64,000 bases of DNA, from positions 6,306,007 to 6,370,006 of the forward strand of contig CM059971.1 of assembly GCA_030490835.1 (NCBI GenBank), read 5' to 3'. The stretch comes from Annona cherimola. Its lineage: Eukaryota > Streptophyta > Magnoliopsida > Magnoliales > Annonaceae. Numbering within the stretch: the first letter of the stretch is position 1; each line of letters begins with the position of its first letter. Shown here piece after piece: positions 48,890 through 61,659 of this stretch. The translations under genes were made by a program, and so were the position numbers. The notes beneath the pieces were generated by a model, which was given only the letters and a program-made list of their open reading frames with translations, searched no databases and was not told the origin of the DNA.

Positions 48890-49600
48890 TCACGTATGTT
48901 GGCGTATTTTCGTGAGGTTCGTATTCGGCAAAAAACAAAAAATTTTCTATATTCTACAGTAACTTTATTTTAAATTATTTTTCTTATTTTTATATATAAT
49001 TATCTTATTTTTATGTAGCTATCCATGCAACTAATATATCTATTTTAGTTTTATTTTCTTTATTCTTCGTGATGACTCTTGTTATATCAAATCGTTTTCT
49101 TTAAATTCAAAAATTTTTATATTAAAAACTTTTTTAATATATTTGTTAAAAGATAAAACCTTTCACTTAAAGTTTTTCATTCTCTACAACTTCTTTACTT
49201 TTTAATTAATATTTTACATCCTTTTACATAAATTACCTTACTTTTAAATCACACACCCTTTAGTCAAAGTTTTATAATTTTCCAAATATACCCTTTTGGG
49301 CATAGAAGAGAAAAATATATTTAAAAAATTATATAAATAATATAATATGATAGAGTTAAAATTAAAATAAACAAAATAGTTATAAGAAAAAATAATTCAA
49401 ATATAAAGACAAAATTAAAAAAATTAAGGATGTGTTTGTTTTACCACAGCGACCATACTTTTCAATCATTTCTATATAAATAATTAATTTATTTTAACTT
49501 TATTTTTTTATTTATTATTAATATTGGTATTATATCACATCATTTTCTTCTTTTTTAAAAACTCTTATAAATTTTTTTTTTTCATAAAAATGGTCTTACC
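48890..49600. mobile_element. degenerate Tourist-like MITE pieces upstream of the kinase gene
   Basis: At least two overlapping partial copies of the 8642-8932 family, in reverse orientation (AACTAATATATCTATTTTAG near 49029 and GGATGTGTTTGTTTTACCAC near 49430, each with the interior ATCATTTTCTT-type motif). They end within about 140 bp of the receptor kinase start and thus lie in its promoter region. Confidence 0.55.
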
Positions 49601-49736
49601 CTTGGCATTTTCTCGTTTGCTAAAGAGAACAATCGTGTTCCCAAACGTGGTTGAAGGCTGGAAGGGGCGTTTCAAAAGTGATTTTAAACTTGGAGCCTAG
49701 AGGATGGCCGCTTGAGTCGATACAGAGGAGAAAGCA

Positions 49737-52700
49737 ATGGAGATACCATCCGAAAGCCCAAGGCTGCTCTATACTTTTCTATTCCATCTCGCACTTTTCT
49801 CGTCTCTATGCCACCGCTCCACAACGCTTAACAACGTCACCGACCGACTCGCCCTGCTCGCGCTCAAGAACCGGATCACCGAAGATCCTATCAACGCCTT
49901 GAGCTACTGGAACGCTTCCCTCCATTTCTGCCTCTGGCACGGCATATCATGCAGTCTCGGCGATGAGAGAGTGACCGACCTGAACCTCACATCGCTCAAG
50001 TTGGTAGGATCAATCCCTCCTCACATTGGGAATCTCTCCTTCCTGACAGGATTCGACTTAAGCAACAACAGCTTCATCGGAGAAATCCCACCGGAACTGG
50101 GCCGTCTACCCCATCTTCAGCATCTTAATCTCAGCTTCAACTCACTTCATGGCCAGTTTCCTTCCAACCTCAGCTACTGTTTGGAGCTCTACGTTCTTAA
50201 TTTTGGCTTCAACAAGCTCACTGGTGAAATTCCGGGCTGGCTGGGCTCTCTGCCGAAGCTCTACCGGCTGCATCTGTATAACAACAATTTCACGGGGAGC
50301 ATCCCACCTTCTCTTGGAAACATTTCGTCCCTCATTGGGCTCTCTCTAAGAAGAAATAGCTTCGAAGGAAACTTACCAGCCGAGTTAGCACGACTGAAGA
50401 AATTGCGGTACCTGCAAATCTCTGAAAACCGACTCTCCGGCACTGTTCCTCCATCCATCTACAACCTGTCCCGCCTGGAGATGTTGTCGATTACGAGCAA
50501 CGAGTTACGCGGGACCTTTCCTCCGGATCTATTCATTACTCTTCCCAATCTCCAGCTGTTCTACGCGGCGGCTAATCATTTCACCGGACAAATTCCAGTT
50601 TCGCTCCCCAATGCCTCATTCCTCGAAGATTTCTTCATCGGCCACAATAACTTGACTGGTAGGGTTCCCACGGATGTTGGGAGTGTGGAGCCTCTGTTCA
50701 TATTCTCCATTGCGGGCAACCGGCTTGGGACAGGGAAGCAAGAAGACTTGAGTTTCTTGGATTCCTTGTCTAATTGCACCAACTTGAGAATGTTTAAATT
50801 CGAGGCGAACAGTTTTGAAGGTTTGCTTCCCAATTCCATAGCCAATCTCTCTACCCAACTTGACTATCTGGCGATTGGAAGGAACCATCTGTATGGGAAC
50901 CTCCCAGCGGGAATTGGAAATCTTATTGGCTTGACCCACTTATCTTTAGAACATAACAGTTTCACTGGAACAATTCCTGCTGACATTGGAAATCTTCGAA
51001 ACATGGTGCAATTGGACTTGTCCGGAAACAAATTTTCTGGACAAATTCCATCGTCCATTGGCGATATGACTCAACTGACAGAGCTCCACTTGCAAGAGAA
51101 CAGCTTGTGGGGAAGAATACCTTCGAGCCTTGGAAATTGCCAAAAACTCGTCCTTGTCAACCTTTCTCAGAACAGCTTTAACGGTACCATACCCAAGGAG
51201 GTGGTTAGCCTCTCGTCCTTGTCTATCTCCCTCAACTTGACCGGAAATTGGCTGACTGGACCCCTGCCAATGGAAGTGGGAAGCTTGGAAAAGCTTGCGG
51301 CACTAGACATTTCAGAGAACAGATTGTCTGGTGAAATTCCGGGGACAATCGGCGAGTGCGCGAGCTTGCAACGACTGCGCATGGCAGGAAATTCCTTTCA
51401 TGGGAGAATTCCTGGGTCTTTGGAAACCCTGAGAGGTCTAGAAGAGTTGGATCTGTCAAGAAACAGCCTGAGTGGCGAAATTCCGTCATTTCTTGAGGGT
51501 TTTACTGCCTTGAAGAAACTGAACCTGTCTTACAATGATTTCGAGGGTGAAGTGCCCGGCAAAGGCGTGTTCGAAAATGCTAGTGCGGTTTCTTTAGCTG
51601 GGAATGGGAAGCTCTGTGGAAGTGTGACGACACTGAACTTATCGAGTTGCACCGTTCCGGGATCAAAACGTCGAAGAACTCTCCACAAATTGCAGATGGA
51701 GATAATCATATTTACCGGATGCCTGATTTTATTTTTGTTAATCTTCTTTGCTCTTTGTCGGAGAAGAAAAACAGTAAAGAAACAAACCCCGGAGTCTTTA
51801 AAAGCGCAGTGCCCCACCATTTCTTACGGGGAGCTCCTTAATGCGACGGATGGCTTCTCTTCGGGAAATTTGATTGGTGCGGGAAGCTATGGTTCGGTGT
51901 ACAAAGGGCACTTTGGTCAGGATGACCAGACGGTTGCAGTGAAAGTTCTTAATCTTCAGAGACAGGGTGCTTTGAGTAGCTTCCATGCAGAATGCGAGGC
52001 ATTGAGGAACACAAGGCACCGGAATTTGGTGAAGATCATAACTTCCTGCTCCAGCATAGATTACAAGGGGAACGAGTTCAAAGCGCTGGTGTTTGAGTAC
52101 CTCCCAAATGGGAGTTTGGAAGAGTGGCTGCACCCAGAAGAAGGAGACCAAGAACGGGTCTTGAGCCTTCCTCAGAGGCTGAACATCGCCATTGATGTGG
52201 CATCGGCCTTAGACTATCTTCATCACCATTGCCAAACACCCATTTCTCATTGTGACCTCAAGCCCAGTAATGTTCTTATTGACAACGATATGGTTGCGCA
52301 TGTGGGTGATTTTGGCATAGCAAGGTTCCTTTCAGAAGAGGAGGCCAGTGATCAAAAGAAAGACAAGACAAACTCGATTGCAATCCAAGGATCCATTGGT
52401 TACGTTGCTCCAGGTAATCAATAGAACATTTTTTTGATTCTCATTAGTCATTAATCTCCTTCCATTTATTTTATTTATCTATTTATTTTTATAGAATATG
52501 GCATGGGTGGCAATGTGTCTCCACTGGGGGACGTATACAGCTATGGAATTCTGTTATTAGAAATGTTCACCGGAAAAAGGCCAACCGAAGACATGTTCAG
52601 GGATAATCTAAGCATTCATGAATTCGTAAAGGCGCTGTTTCCCAGTCGATCGCTGGAGATAGTCGACCCACAACTTTTGATCCGCGAACAACAACGACAA

Positions 52701-52922
52701 CAGGAAGAACAGGAAGAGCAAACGCGAGGTCGAAGACGAGTGCGACGCAACAATCCTGGAAATCAAGGAGAAGATACAGGCAATACATCCAAGTGTTTGA
52801 CTTCGGTATTTAGTGTTGGTGTGGCATGTTCCTCGCCATCCCCCACGGAACGGATGCAGATGGAGCAAGTACTCAATAAAATGCATGTAATAAGGAATAA
52901 ATTTCTTGGATTTAGGACATGA
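49737..52922 (+). CDS. LRR subfamily XII receptor-like kinase, non-RD
   Basis: Plasma-membrane receptor kinase of the class that includes Xa21, EFR and FLS2, which detect microbial patterns. CDS is join(49737..52413, 52495..52922), 1034 residues, normal length for the family. Order: signal peptide (about 1-28), LRR N-cap (DRLALLALK... CLWHGISC), about 21 LRRs (80-620), Cys cap (KLCGS...SSC), membrane segment (about 655-676), kinase. Kinase motifs: [11 protein letters not shown] (about 714), VAVKVL (735), HCDLKPSN (about 837; Cys before Asp, so non-RD), DFG (858), APE formed across the intron, and the family C-terminal segment. The 81-bp GT-AG intron splits the APE Glu codon (phase 1); an intron in the kinase domain is typical of the group. 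Odd feature: a Gln/Glu/Arg-rich insertion ([17 protein letters not shown]) in the C-lobe. No stop or shift seen, so probably functional. Confidence 0.93.
52414..52494 (+). other. intron of the receptor kinase gene
   Basis: Begins GTAATCAATAG and ends TTTTTATAG after a T-rich tract. Splicing joins GCTCCAG to AATATGGC, giving APEYGMGG as expected for kinase subdomain VIII. Unspliced, an in-frame TAG stops after residue 895. Confidence 0.92.
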
Positions 52923-55060
52923 GATGATGTCAAGGAAGCTTCTAAAGTGCCTTGTACTGTTGTGGGCATAAATAATTAAGAACATCATTCCTACCTACAA
53001 TTTCTCATATTTGGCTAGATTAGCTGAAAATATGGAAGTTAATCCTAGTCATGTTAACTAATGATAGTTTGTGATGGAAGTTAATGTAATGAAGGTTACA
53101 ATCTCGTGCTTCCTCCGCTGACTCTTATTTAAATGCAACTGACTGCGATTAATCCATGAAAATCAGTTATGGACAAATAGAAGTCTTAGAGTAAGTAGAG
53201 TTTCTACGCAAAAATCTCATTCATGGGGAATAAGAAGCCTGGTAAACGCCGGCCTACACTCACGAACCAGTAGACCTTACAAAATTAACACAATACTCAC
53301 CGGGCAAACAAGTGCATTTCTAATTTCCTTCATTTCATAATAAATTAAAACTTCTGCTGCTGCGGGTTATTGTTGTTGGTGGCTTGGTGTTGCTATTATT
53401 GTTATGCTTTTATAAGTCAGGTTCAAAAATCTGTGGATTATTATTTTTTTTCCCAAGTAATTTGTGGATCAAGTTAATTTGGACCTATATCCTAAATGTG
53501 ACCTGGTGATGAGGCAAATACAGATGTATTTCAAAGAGTGGGAGACTCGCCGTAGGTAGATATTTTGAATTTCAAGCGGGCTGGTGGTTCGCGAACAACA
53601 CATGTCAATTGGCCAACGGATATTATATTTAACCTATTTGAGATATTTTTTACATTTTTTTGCTAACAACATTCTACACGTTTTACAATTTTTATTAATA
53701 ATATTCTATAGCCACTTTATCAATAATCCTTCTTTTTCCTTCCCTATCCAATTGGCGGACCCTCCCATAGAAAATGGAAAAATGACCCTAACAAACCGAG
53801 TGCTAAAGTTGCCGCCGAAAATATCAAGAAAATGTGGTGGGCGTGCATCGAACAAAAGTATCGTCAACTGAGGGGAATAACTTTCTACCAACTAGCATGA
53901 TACCCAGTGGGCTTCTTTAATTGTTATTGGTTGTCATTTTTCGATGTCATCACATTCAATTGTCATTGTTATTGGTCGTCATCTCGAATCTTTCATGTTT
54001 CTCAAATTAAACTCTTTCTCATGTAAAGTTTCGTTTGGATGGTTATTACTTTTTTTGTTTTGCCTCCTGGATGGTTATTACTCAGTCAACATGATATGTT
54101 CTCTATTTTCTGTATATAAACACCAACTAGATGTATTTTTTATTTTTAATATATTTTATGTTTTTATTGATTTTTATGTGAACCTAGTTGTATTTAGTTC
54201 ATGTATCAATTTTTATTATGTTTGTATATTTATATTTTTTATATAGTTGCAAAAATAAAAATTTCACATTTTCCATGGGGGTGTTAGATAGAGAAATTTT
54301 TATTTTAAAATTCTATAGAAAAATATGTACAAAAATTTAAAAATAGTAAAATTTAGTTATTCATGAGCTACGCTTTGATGTAGTAGGGTATATCAAAATT
54401 TTGTGTAACTTATCCATTTTTCCTCATATTGATAATGATGTGAAATCTACTTCGCTCAATATTTTTAGAATAATTTGTATAATTAGGAGACCAAGTTTAT
54501 TTAATTGGAAAACAAAGTTTTATCAAAACTAAAAATATGCATGGGTCATTTGAGCAATAAAAATAATAAAATTATTTGAAAGTTTTACTTTTAACATATA
54601 ATATGACCATTCATGAATTCATAAAGACCCTGATGTTTCATTATTTCCCTCGTAGACACGACAAAGTGTAGATACTCGATAGGAGGCAGGAATCAATTAG
54701 GTTGTACTAGATTAAAGTTTGTCCAACTCAAGTCGTACTTTTTAAGAACCTTGTCTTACTCTATTTTTTACTAGGTTAGAATAAAGTCGACTCGACCCTT
54801 ACTTTTTTCTAAGGGCGTTATAGCAAAATACAAGTTGGTAATGGGACAATAGGTTGAGTAGAAAATGTGAATCAAGGATGATAATTTTAGATGTTTTTAA
54901 GTTTAATGAATATAAAGTTATATCTATGTTACATTTAAAAGTTGAATTACTTTAATATTTTAATAAGGGTAGTGATTCAATATTTTTCTCTATATGAATG
55001 ATTCAATACTCACATATATAACATAAAGTCCTTCATGCTTATGTCAAGTTATGAGGTAGA
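52923..55060. other. spacer downstream of the kinase gene
   Basis: The first few hundred bases should hold the kinase 3' UTR. The rest is AT-rich with no gene supported. Part near 54420-54620 resembles repeat R2. Short plus-strand frames at 53584 and 53944 are hydrophobic low-complexity chance frames. Confidence 0.45.
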
Positions 55061-55064
55061 TGAA

Positions 55065-56268
55065 CTTTAGTGAAACATGGATTGGGTAGATACGGTGTCG
55101 CATCTCAATAGTTTCATTCTGGATATCTATCAATGGCTTTAAGTCCTAAGCTTTTGCAGCTTCCTGTGACATTAGACAGGGGGAACCTCTTTTCCTATAT
55201 TTATTCCTCCTATTTGTTGAAGGCTTTTCTTCGCTTATTAAGGAATGACATAATAGTGGAAGACTCCACAAAATCCGCATGGGATGCAATGGGCTTCACA
55301 TCTCTCATTTATTCCTTATGGATGATGTTCTCTTATTCTTACGAGCAACAAGGACGGAGGTCGGCCACTTGACACAATTGCTCCATCTATATGAAGAGTG
55401 CACAAGTCAGAAAATCAACATAGATAAAACTACAACCTTCTTCAGTCTGAATACCTAATAGAAAGGAAGCCATAATCCCCTTGCTAAATTTACGTGGTAA
55501 CCACATTCGATTATATTTGGGGCTTCCAATCTGAATTGGTAGATCCTACACCCAATTCTTTAAAGCATTAAAGAAAAAGTTTGCAAGAAGCTCCAAAGTT
55601 GGAAGAGCTGCCTCCTATTTTGGGGTGGCAAGGAAGTTCTAATCAAAGTTGTGGCCTAAGCCATACCCATTTATGCTACGTAATTATTCCTCTTGCCAAA
55701 GAAGATCTGTGGAGACATTGAAGCTATGATGAGTCATTTTTGGTGGGGAGAAAAAGATAGAAAAAAGAAGATTTCCTAGGTGGCTCGACACAAGATGTGC
55801 TGACCTAAAGAAGAGGGGGGACTGGATTCAGTTGCCTTTATGACTTTAACGTTGCTATGTTGGCTAAGCAAGCTTGGCATTTGTTGGTTAACCACTACTC
55901 TTTCTGCTACAAGGTCCTTCAGGTGTGATATTTCCCTAGTAGAGATTTCTGGAATTTTGTGCCAAAGGCTTCTGATTCTCTCACATGGAAAAGCATTCTT
56001 AAAGTCAGGCCTTTCTCTTTAGCAGTTGCAAATGGAGGTTGGGGGCCCGGGATAGGATCCGCTTCTTCCAAGATTGTTGGGTTTCGTCTCTTATACAAAA
56101 AGTCAGTCCCCTTCCTAGCGCTTTTCATGAAGAAGTCAGAGTGGTAACGTTCATTGATGAGCAAAATCACCCATGACAAGTGGAAGGATGTTCAAAATGT
56201 GCTCATCCCATCAGGGGAGGTAGAGGATTGCATCTTTTGAAGCTTGGAAAGTGATGGTATTTATCGTG
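55065..56268 (+). pseudogene. decayed LINE ORF2 fragment (LINE-c)
   Basis: Truncated at both ends and full of stops and shifts, but readable: ISINGFKS, a RQGEPLFLYLFLLFVEG remnant of the RQGDPLSPYLF motif, LMDDVLLFLRATRTEV (relic of FADD), QKINIDKTTTFF, then FWGGKEVLIKVVA-stop-AIPIYAT, MMSHFWWGEKDRKKK and SDSLTWKSILK. It covers the middle and C-terminal RT and stops before zf-RVT and RNase H. It is more diverged than LINE-a and LINE-b. Its right edge joins a Tourist-like MITE piece directly. Confidence 0.8.
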
Positions 56269-56269
56269 T

Positions 56270-56400
56270 TATATAGAAATGATTGAAATGTTAGGTAGTT
56301 GTATATGAAGATGTGAAAAAATAATTAAAAATAATATAATTGTAGAAAGTGAAATATTTTATATTAAAAGTTTTAGAGAAAAACAAATACACCTAAGTTG
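56270..56400. mobile_element. partial Tourist-like MITE
   Basis: TATATAGAAATGATTGAAAT through ACAAATACACCTAAG matches the right half of the 8642-8932 family. The left half is absent; the break coincides with the end of LINE-c. Confidence 0.6.
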
Positions 56401-56684
56401 ATATCTTCCATATATATATAATAAGGGGGGAATGAAAAAGTTAAAGATATTAATTAACTAACTGTTTTTTTGACATTTATTTTTTTGTATTTCAATCATT
56501 TTCTAATAACTTTCCATACTAATATCATATCTATTTTACTTTTTCCTATCATATCCATTCTATTCCCACTTTTCCTAGTGATACTCATTTCATTCCCATC
56601 ATTCCCCTCTTTATGACAAACATGTAAGTGTAATTGTAATGTTTTATATGCTCACTACAACTGATGTTAATAAATATATATTTT

Positions 56685-56945
56685 TCACTAAGAGTGTTTA
56701 TTTAGCTATAAAACTTTTTGCTATCCAAAATTATTTTATTTTTAATTATTTTTTCACATTTCTATGCAATCAACTTACTTTTCAATCATTTTTATATCTA
56801 TCCACAAACTTACGTATTTATTTTAACTTTATCGTCTTGATTCCTCATCATTATCCCAATCATATTATATCATTTCCTTCAATTTCAAAATCTTTTACAC
56901 AAAAAATTTTCATTCAAAAGTTTTATTAGCTCCCAAATATACCTT
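56685..56945. mobile_element. Tourist-like MITE, reverse orientation
   Basis: AGTGTTTATTTAGCTATAAA at the left, ATTAGCTCCCAAATATACC at the right, and a family interior (ACTTTTCAATCATTTTTATA, TTTTAACTTTATCGTC). Ends diverged. Confidence 0.6.
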
Positions 56946-56949
56946 ACAT

Positions 56950-57940
56950 ATAATTACTTTGACCACAAATATTTGTTTACCTGCAAATATTTAACTATCT
57001 AAGGATGGTGACATTTAGTCAATTTTTGTATTACTTATAATTGAATATCACATTACCTACAATTATTGACCTATGGTTGTAAATAATTTGGTTTATTCAG
57101 TTATAAATAATATAAAAATCTGGACACTTACAATCAAATGTAAGTAAAATTAAATTTTGGTTACTAAAAGGTGGTTATCCATAACAACTTCCATTACAGA
57201 GGTTAGAAGGTTTAGAAATTGCATTATAAATAAGGTAGATAAGTAAAAAAAATGTCAAATAAAAAATAAAATAAAATATAGGATTAAAAGAAATAATCGA
57301 AAATATATAATTGAGAGATATGTTAGAGTGCAACTAGTGGATGCAATAGGCACATGTCAATTATTTATTTTACTAGGATACTACAAATTATTCTAATCAA
57401 AGCCTTGAATAGACTACACTTGCTTTAGAATGTATATATCTAGACCAAAATCATGAAAAATGCTTACATCTACTAAGTAATATATCCACATAATAGTTAT
57501 CTTTTCAACAGTGTGGACATAAAAAATTTAGCTTTTATTAAAATCAAATTATTTTATTATGTTAATTTTATGCTATTTTCAAATGAGATACACGCACGTA
57601 ATTGATTTAGACAAAATCTTGAGTATATTTGATAATGAAAATTCTTGTCTCCAACTTTCATTATGTTTTTGAATGCAAGTATCATACTTTTCCATACAAG
57701 TATACTATTAAAAACTATTTGGGGAGAGAGCACTTAAAGCACTTGTTTTTTCATTTATGAGATTTGAATCAAAGATTTTGCTTAAGGGGAAGCGACCTCC
57801 TTATCATTCAAACCAACAGATATTAATTTTGGTTATTTAGAGTAATTTTAAAATTATTAAAAATTAATGGTTATAATAAGTACCCACAAGTTCTCAATTA
57901 CCAGGAAGTTGGAATATGCATTAAAAAAAATTCATTAGAA
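56950..57940. other. spacer, no gene seen
   Basis: AT-rich. The part around 57410-57610 resembles repeat R2 (AATTATTTTATTATGTTAATTT, GAGATACACGC). No supported coding frame. Confidence 0.45.
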
Positions 57941-57944
57941 ATGT

Positions 57945-58220
57945 AGGGCATATTTAGCTATACTGAAAACTTTTTAAACTAAAAATTTTCAATCTTCATA
58001 ATTACTTTTTTTATTATTTTTTTTATTTTCTTATACAACTACTTTACTTTTTAATTATTTCTACATAATTATACATATAACTAACCTATTTATTTTAACT
58101 TTATATTCTTTACTCATCATCATTATACTATCATACTAAATTATTTTATTTTATTTTAAAAACTTTTACGCCAAAAGTTTTATATTTAAAAGTTTTATAA
58201 CTTTCCGAACATACCTCCTT
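57945..58220. mobile_element. Tourist-like MITE, reverse orientation
   Basis: Left GGGCATATTTAGCTATACTG, right AACTTTCCGAACATACCTCC, with family interior ACTTTTTAATTATTTCTACA. No clear target duplication. It ends about 135 bp from the left breakpoint of the duplicated RLP block. Confidence 0.6.
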
Positions 58221-58360
58221 TTTTTTATAAAGCAGACACACCCTTAAAGATACAGACTATAGAGGAATTATACGATCCTGCAAAAGGGTATCTGGCATTT
58301 TATTGGATTAGCCTACGCATGTTCTAGCGAGGTAAGTAGCAAGAGATGCATCACAAATGT

Positions 58361-60330
58361 TTAGAATAAGGGACGAGAAAAAGCATTTTTGCCGAAACTT
58401 AACACTTTCAAGAATCCGTTATTGGTTTTGCCCAAGCATTGGGGTACCAAACTAGTGAAGTTGTTGTTTGACAAATCAAGAACTTCAAGGAATTTTGCAT
58501 CGCAAATCAAAGAGGGCACTTCTCCATCAAGTTTATCACTTGTAAGTGAAAAGAAAGTGGATGATGCTGGAGGCACAAGAATGGAGGCTTTCAACAAGTT
58601 TGAGCTGAGGTTGAAATATTTAATTGAGGTTAAGGAGAGATGGGGAAAGGGTCCTTCTAATCCCTCTAAAGAATTATGAGAGAGATTCAAATAATACATA
58701 CTCCCATTTCCAACCTTCCATAGCCATTGTGGAATTTTACCATGAATTCTATTCCACGAGAGGTCAAGAAATGCAATCTCCTTGTGATTTCTCAGCATAT
58801 ATGGGAAGTTGCTGATATTGCATGATCTTAAGGCCAAATTCCTTAGTTGAGGAAAGGACGGTGACATTAAACTACTTTGATTTTTAGTAGTAATTGTTAA
58901 GTTGTATTTGAAAGATCAAGCCATTCTAGGTTCTTGAGGTTTTGGAAGGAGCCTAGGTCCACGACACCATTGAAATAAGTAAAGAACAGGCGGAGATACC
59001 TAAGCTTAGTTAGTTCAAAAATACAAATTGAAATTGGCCCTTGAAAGTTGTTATCTGAGAGATCCAAATGTTGGAGTTGGTCGAGGTTGAAACTTGGCCG
59101 TGATGGACATTGAACTGTTTCTCGTGTTAATGATGGCTGAAATTTTGTTAAATGAAAGATCGAGCAGTGCTAGATTCTTGAGGTTTTGGAAGGATCCTAA
59201 GTCTAGGACACCATTGAAATAGTTTGATGACAGATCGAGGGACCGAAGCTCTGTTAATTCAAAAATCCAAATTGGAATTGGCTCTCGAAAGTTGTTGTTG
59301 GAGAGATCTAAACTCCTGAATTGGTTGTGGTTGACAGTGGAGGTTAAAGAAGTGAGATTACATATAAATTTTGGCACTGGAGATGAGAGGTAGTTAGAGC
59401 TGAGATCTAGCAGAATAAGAGAATGAAGTCGGAAAAATGAAGGATGAATCGGTCTAGAAAGATTGCAATCAAACAAGCTTAGTTTGTGGAGATTAGGAAG
59501 TACATATGCCAAGATCTGGATCCATTGGCTGCCCATTGCTGACAAGTTTGCAGAGTCAAGAAAGAGTTCCCTTAAAAATGAAAGATTTCCAAAGAGTTGT
59601 TCCATGCCAGAGTTAAACCTCTCTAGGTAAAGATATTCCCTTGCTTCATTAGAGGCATTGTAATAATGATTGTCAGAAGTATCCAAAGAAACTAACCTTG
59701 TCAAGTGGAAGATATCTAGTGGGATTTGGCGATAGAACTGATTGGACTGGAGATGGAGATGGGTCAAGTTGCTGAGTTGGGCAAACCCAGAAGGGATTGG
59801 AGACCCAACAAAGTCATCATCATGAGAGAGATCAAGTCTTTTCAAGCTCTGAAGTTAGAAGAGACTTTGGAAATCAAGGAGACTACCAATGTAGAGCCTA
59901 GAAAGGTTGAGGCTAATGACATGACCAGTGAAAGGATTGCAATGCATTCCTTCCCAAGAACAACAATCTGGATCATTCTCATTCCAAGATGAGAGATTGG
60001 TGTCACTGTGCGTGAAGTCAATGCCGCGCTTCAATTAGAGCAAAGCCAAAAAGTGTTGATGGAGGCAGATCTGGTGACGTGGATGATGGGTGGATGGCAA
60101 GGGCTTGTAGTTGTAGGTGGAGGCATTAGTATTAAGAATAGCAGTAGTACAAGTAGTGGAGACAAAGGAAGATGGAAAGATGATTTGTGGGAAGAGGAGG
60201 GAGAGCGAGAAAAAGAAGGGAAGCCTATAACACATAGCAAGAGAGGAGCAGGAGGTGAGGGCACGATGGATGATGAGGAGGAGGAGAAATCAGGAGAGAA
60301 TGAATGCAAAGGTTGGTTTGTGCTGAACAT
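58361..60330 (-). pseudogene. second LRR receptor-like protein copy, decayed and truncated
   Basis: Close paralogue of the RLP gene at 353-3799. Readable minus-strand pieces: signal peptide and N-cap (60330-60031, with a frameshift between the start and the ICLHQHF segment), LRRs at 59845-59051 and at 58867-58361. Defects: three TAA codons where the first copy has CAA (60035-60037, 59855-59857, 58361-58363), a large in-frame loss joining LTSLTS to the NHNQFRSLDLSNN segment, further breaks at 58870-59050, and complete absence of the last part including island, final LRRs and membrane anchor. Homology to the first copy stops near 58355. Non-functional. Confidence 0.9.
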
Positions 60331-60343
60331 TTGTCACGCGTGC

Positions 60344-60354
60344 ATAATTATATA
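60344..60354 (-). promoter_or_regulatory. TATA-like box of the decayed RLP copy
   Basis: The minus strand reads TATATAATTA in the same setting as 3816-3827 of the first copy, showing the promoter was copied with the gene. Confidence 0.4.
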
Positions 60355-60359
60355 GAAGG

Positions 60360-60840
60360 GAGCTCACGATGGCTGATGCATAAGTATTCATGGATGGATG
60401 GATGGATGGATGGATGTTGCTAGTCCAAGTCACCATCTGAACCGATAATGTAACCATTCCAGATGTACGGTTGGATGGACCATCCAATGTAGTATGGATA
60501 TCACTTGCTTATCGACAGCGCACTCTACTGCATCCATATCAGTTAATTAAAGGGTGTCAATTACCGTCAACAGCAAATTGGCGAATCGATATTCGAAAGT
60601 AAAGATTGCCAGCCAAACAGAAGCGTAATATAATAGATAAAAGATGGACGTAGGCTTATGGATATCAGTTTCTAATTGCCGGCCAAACAGAAGCGTAATA
60701 TAACATATAAAAGATGGACGTATGCGTTATGGATATCAGTTTCTACTTGATAGTCTATCTCTATCTACGGGCTGCGGCGCACTCTGCTAGTCGAAACAGA
60801 AGCGTAATCTAATGGATAAAACCGTTGTTTATAGCCTCCC
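60360..60840. repeat. RLP promoter region copy with internal repeats
   Basis: Matches 3830-4120, including the ATGG run and CAAGTCACCATCTGAACCGA. Within it, AAACAGAAGCGTAATATAA recurs near 60615 and 60683 and a diverged third time near 60796, so this copy gained short local duplications absent from the first. Confidence 0.75.
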
Positions 60841-60859
60841 CCACAGGATACTTTTATAT

Positions 60860-61650
60860 ATTTATTTTTAAAAATTTTTATCTATAAAAATCATCAATTT
60901 CAGGAGCATTTAAATCATTTTTCACTAGTTAGAACTTGATTTTTAAAAATCATAAATAAATGCATAAAAGTATTATAAAATAACAAAACTTGATATATAG
61001 ATTAGATATACTTAATAAAATATGTTTCTGAAAAAATAAAAATACAACTAATTCTAAAAAAATTACATTTTAACTTAATATATGTTATGATGCACACAAT
61101 CGGGCCCCATATTGTCACATTAAGTACATCTCTTTCATGTGATGAATATTTTTAAAATAAAAATTTTGTATCGTAAAGATAATTTCTTGCAATTTATAAT
61201 TTTATTTATTTCCAAGGGCATTTTCATCATTTTTCGAAAAAATTGTCAAAAGTAATATACTTACAATTTAAGATGTACTGTGTAAGTATACATATAATTT
61301 TTTTGAAAAGTCATGATGTGACTGCAATTTTTCCCAAACTAACTATGTACAAATGCAAAAATATCTTTTTTAAAAAAAATTCAAAAGATTCTTTTAAATT
61401 TAATGCAGTTTAAAAAATTTAATTAAGAGCCCATTAAATTTATCGGGAATTTGATATTTAATATTATCAATTGACTAAAATTTAACAAAAAAGTCCATGA
61501 AAATGCATTAAAATTTAAAGCCGTTTAACAGATTTTAACAAAGAGTTCATTAAGATCATATTAGAACTCATTATATTATTTCAAAGCATGTTAATTTCAA
61601 AAGTTAAAAGTTTGATTTATGTTGGGACTTGTTTCAATGAAACAGGGTGC
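60860..61650. repeat. dispersed repeat R1, copy D
   Basis: Collinear with 4700-5265 of copy A (TCATCAATTTCAGGAGCATT, AGTACATCTCTTTCATGTGA, GTTGGGACTTGTTTCAATG). It breaks off at GGGTGCATTGAA near 61655, inside the left end of the foldback present in copy A. Confidence 0.7.
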
Positions 61651-61659
61651 ATTGAAGGC

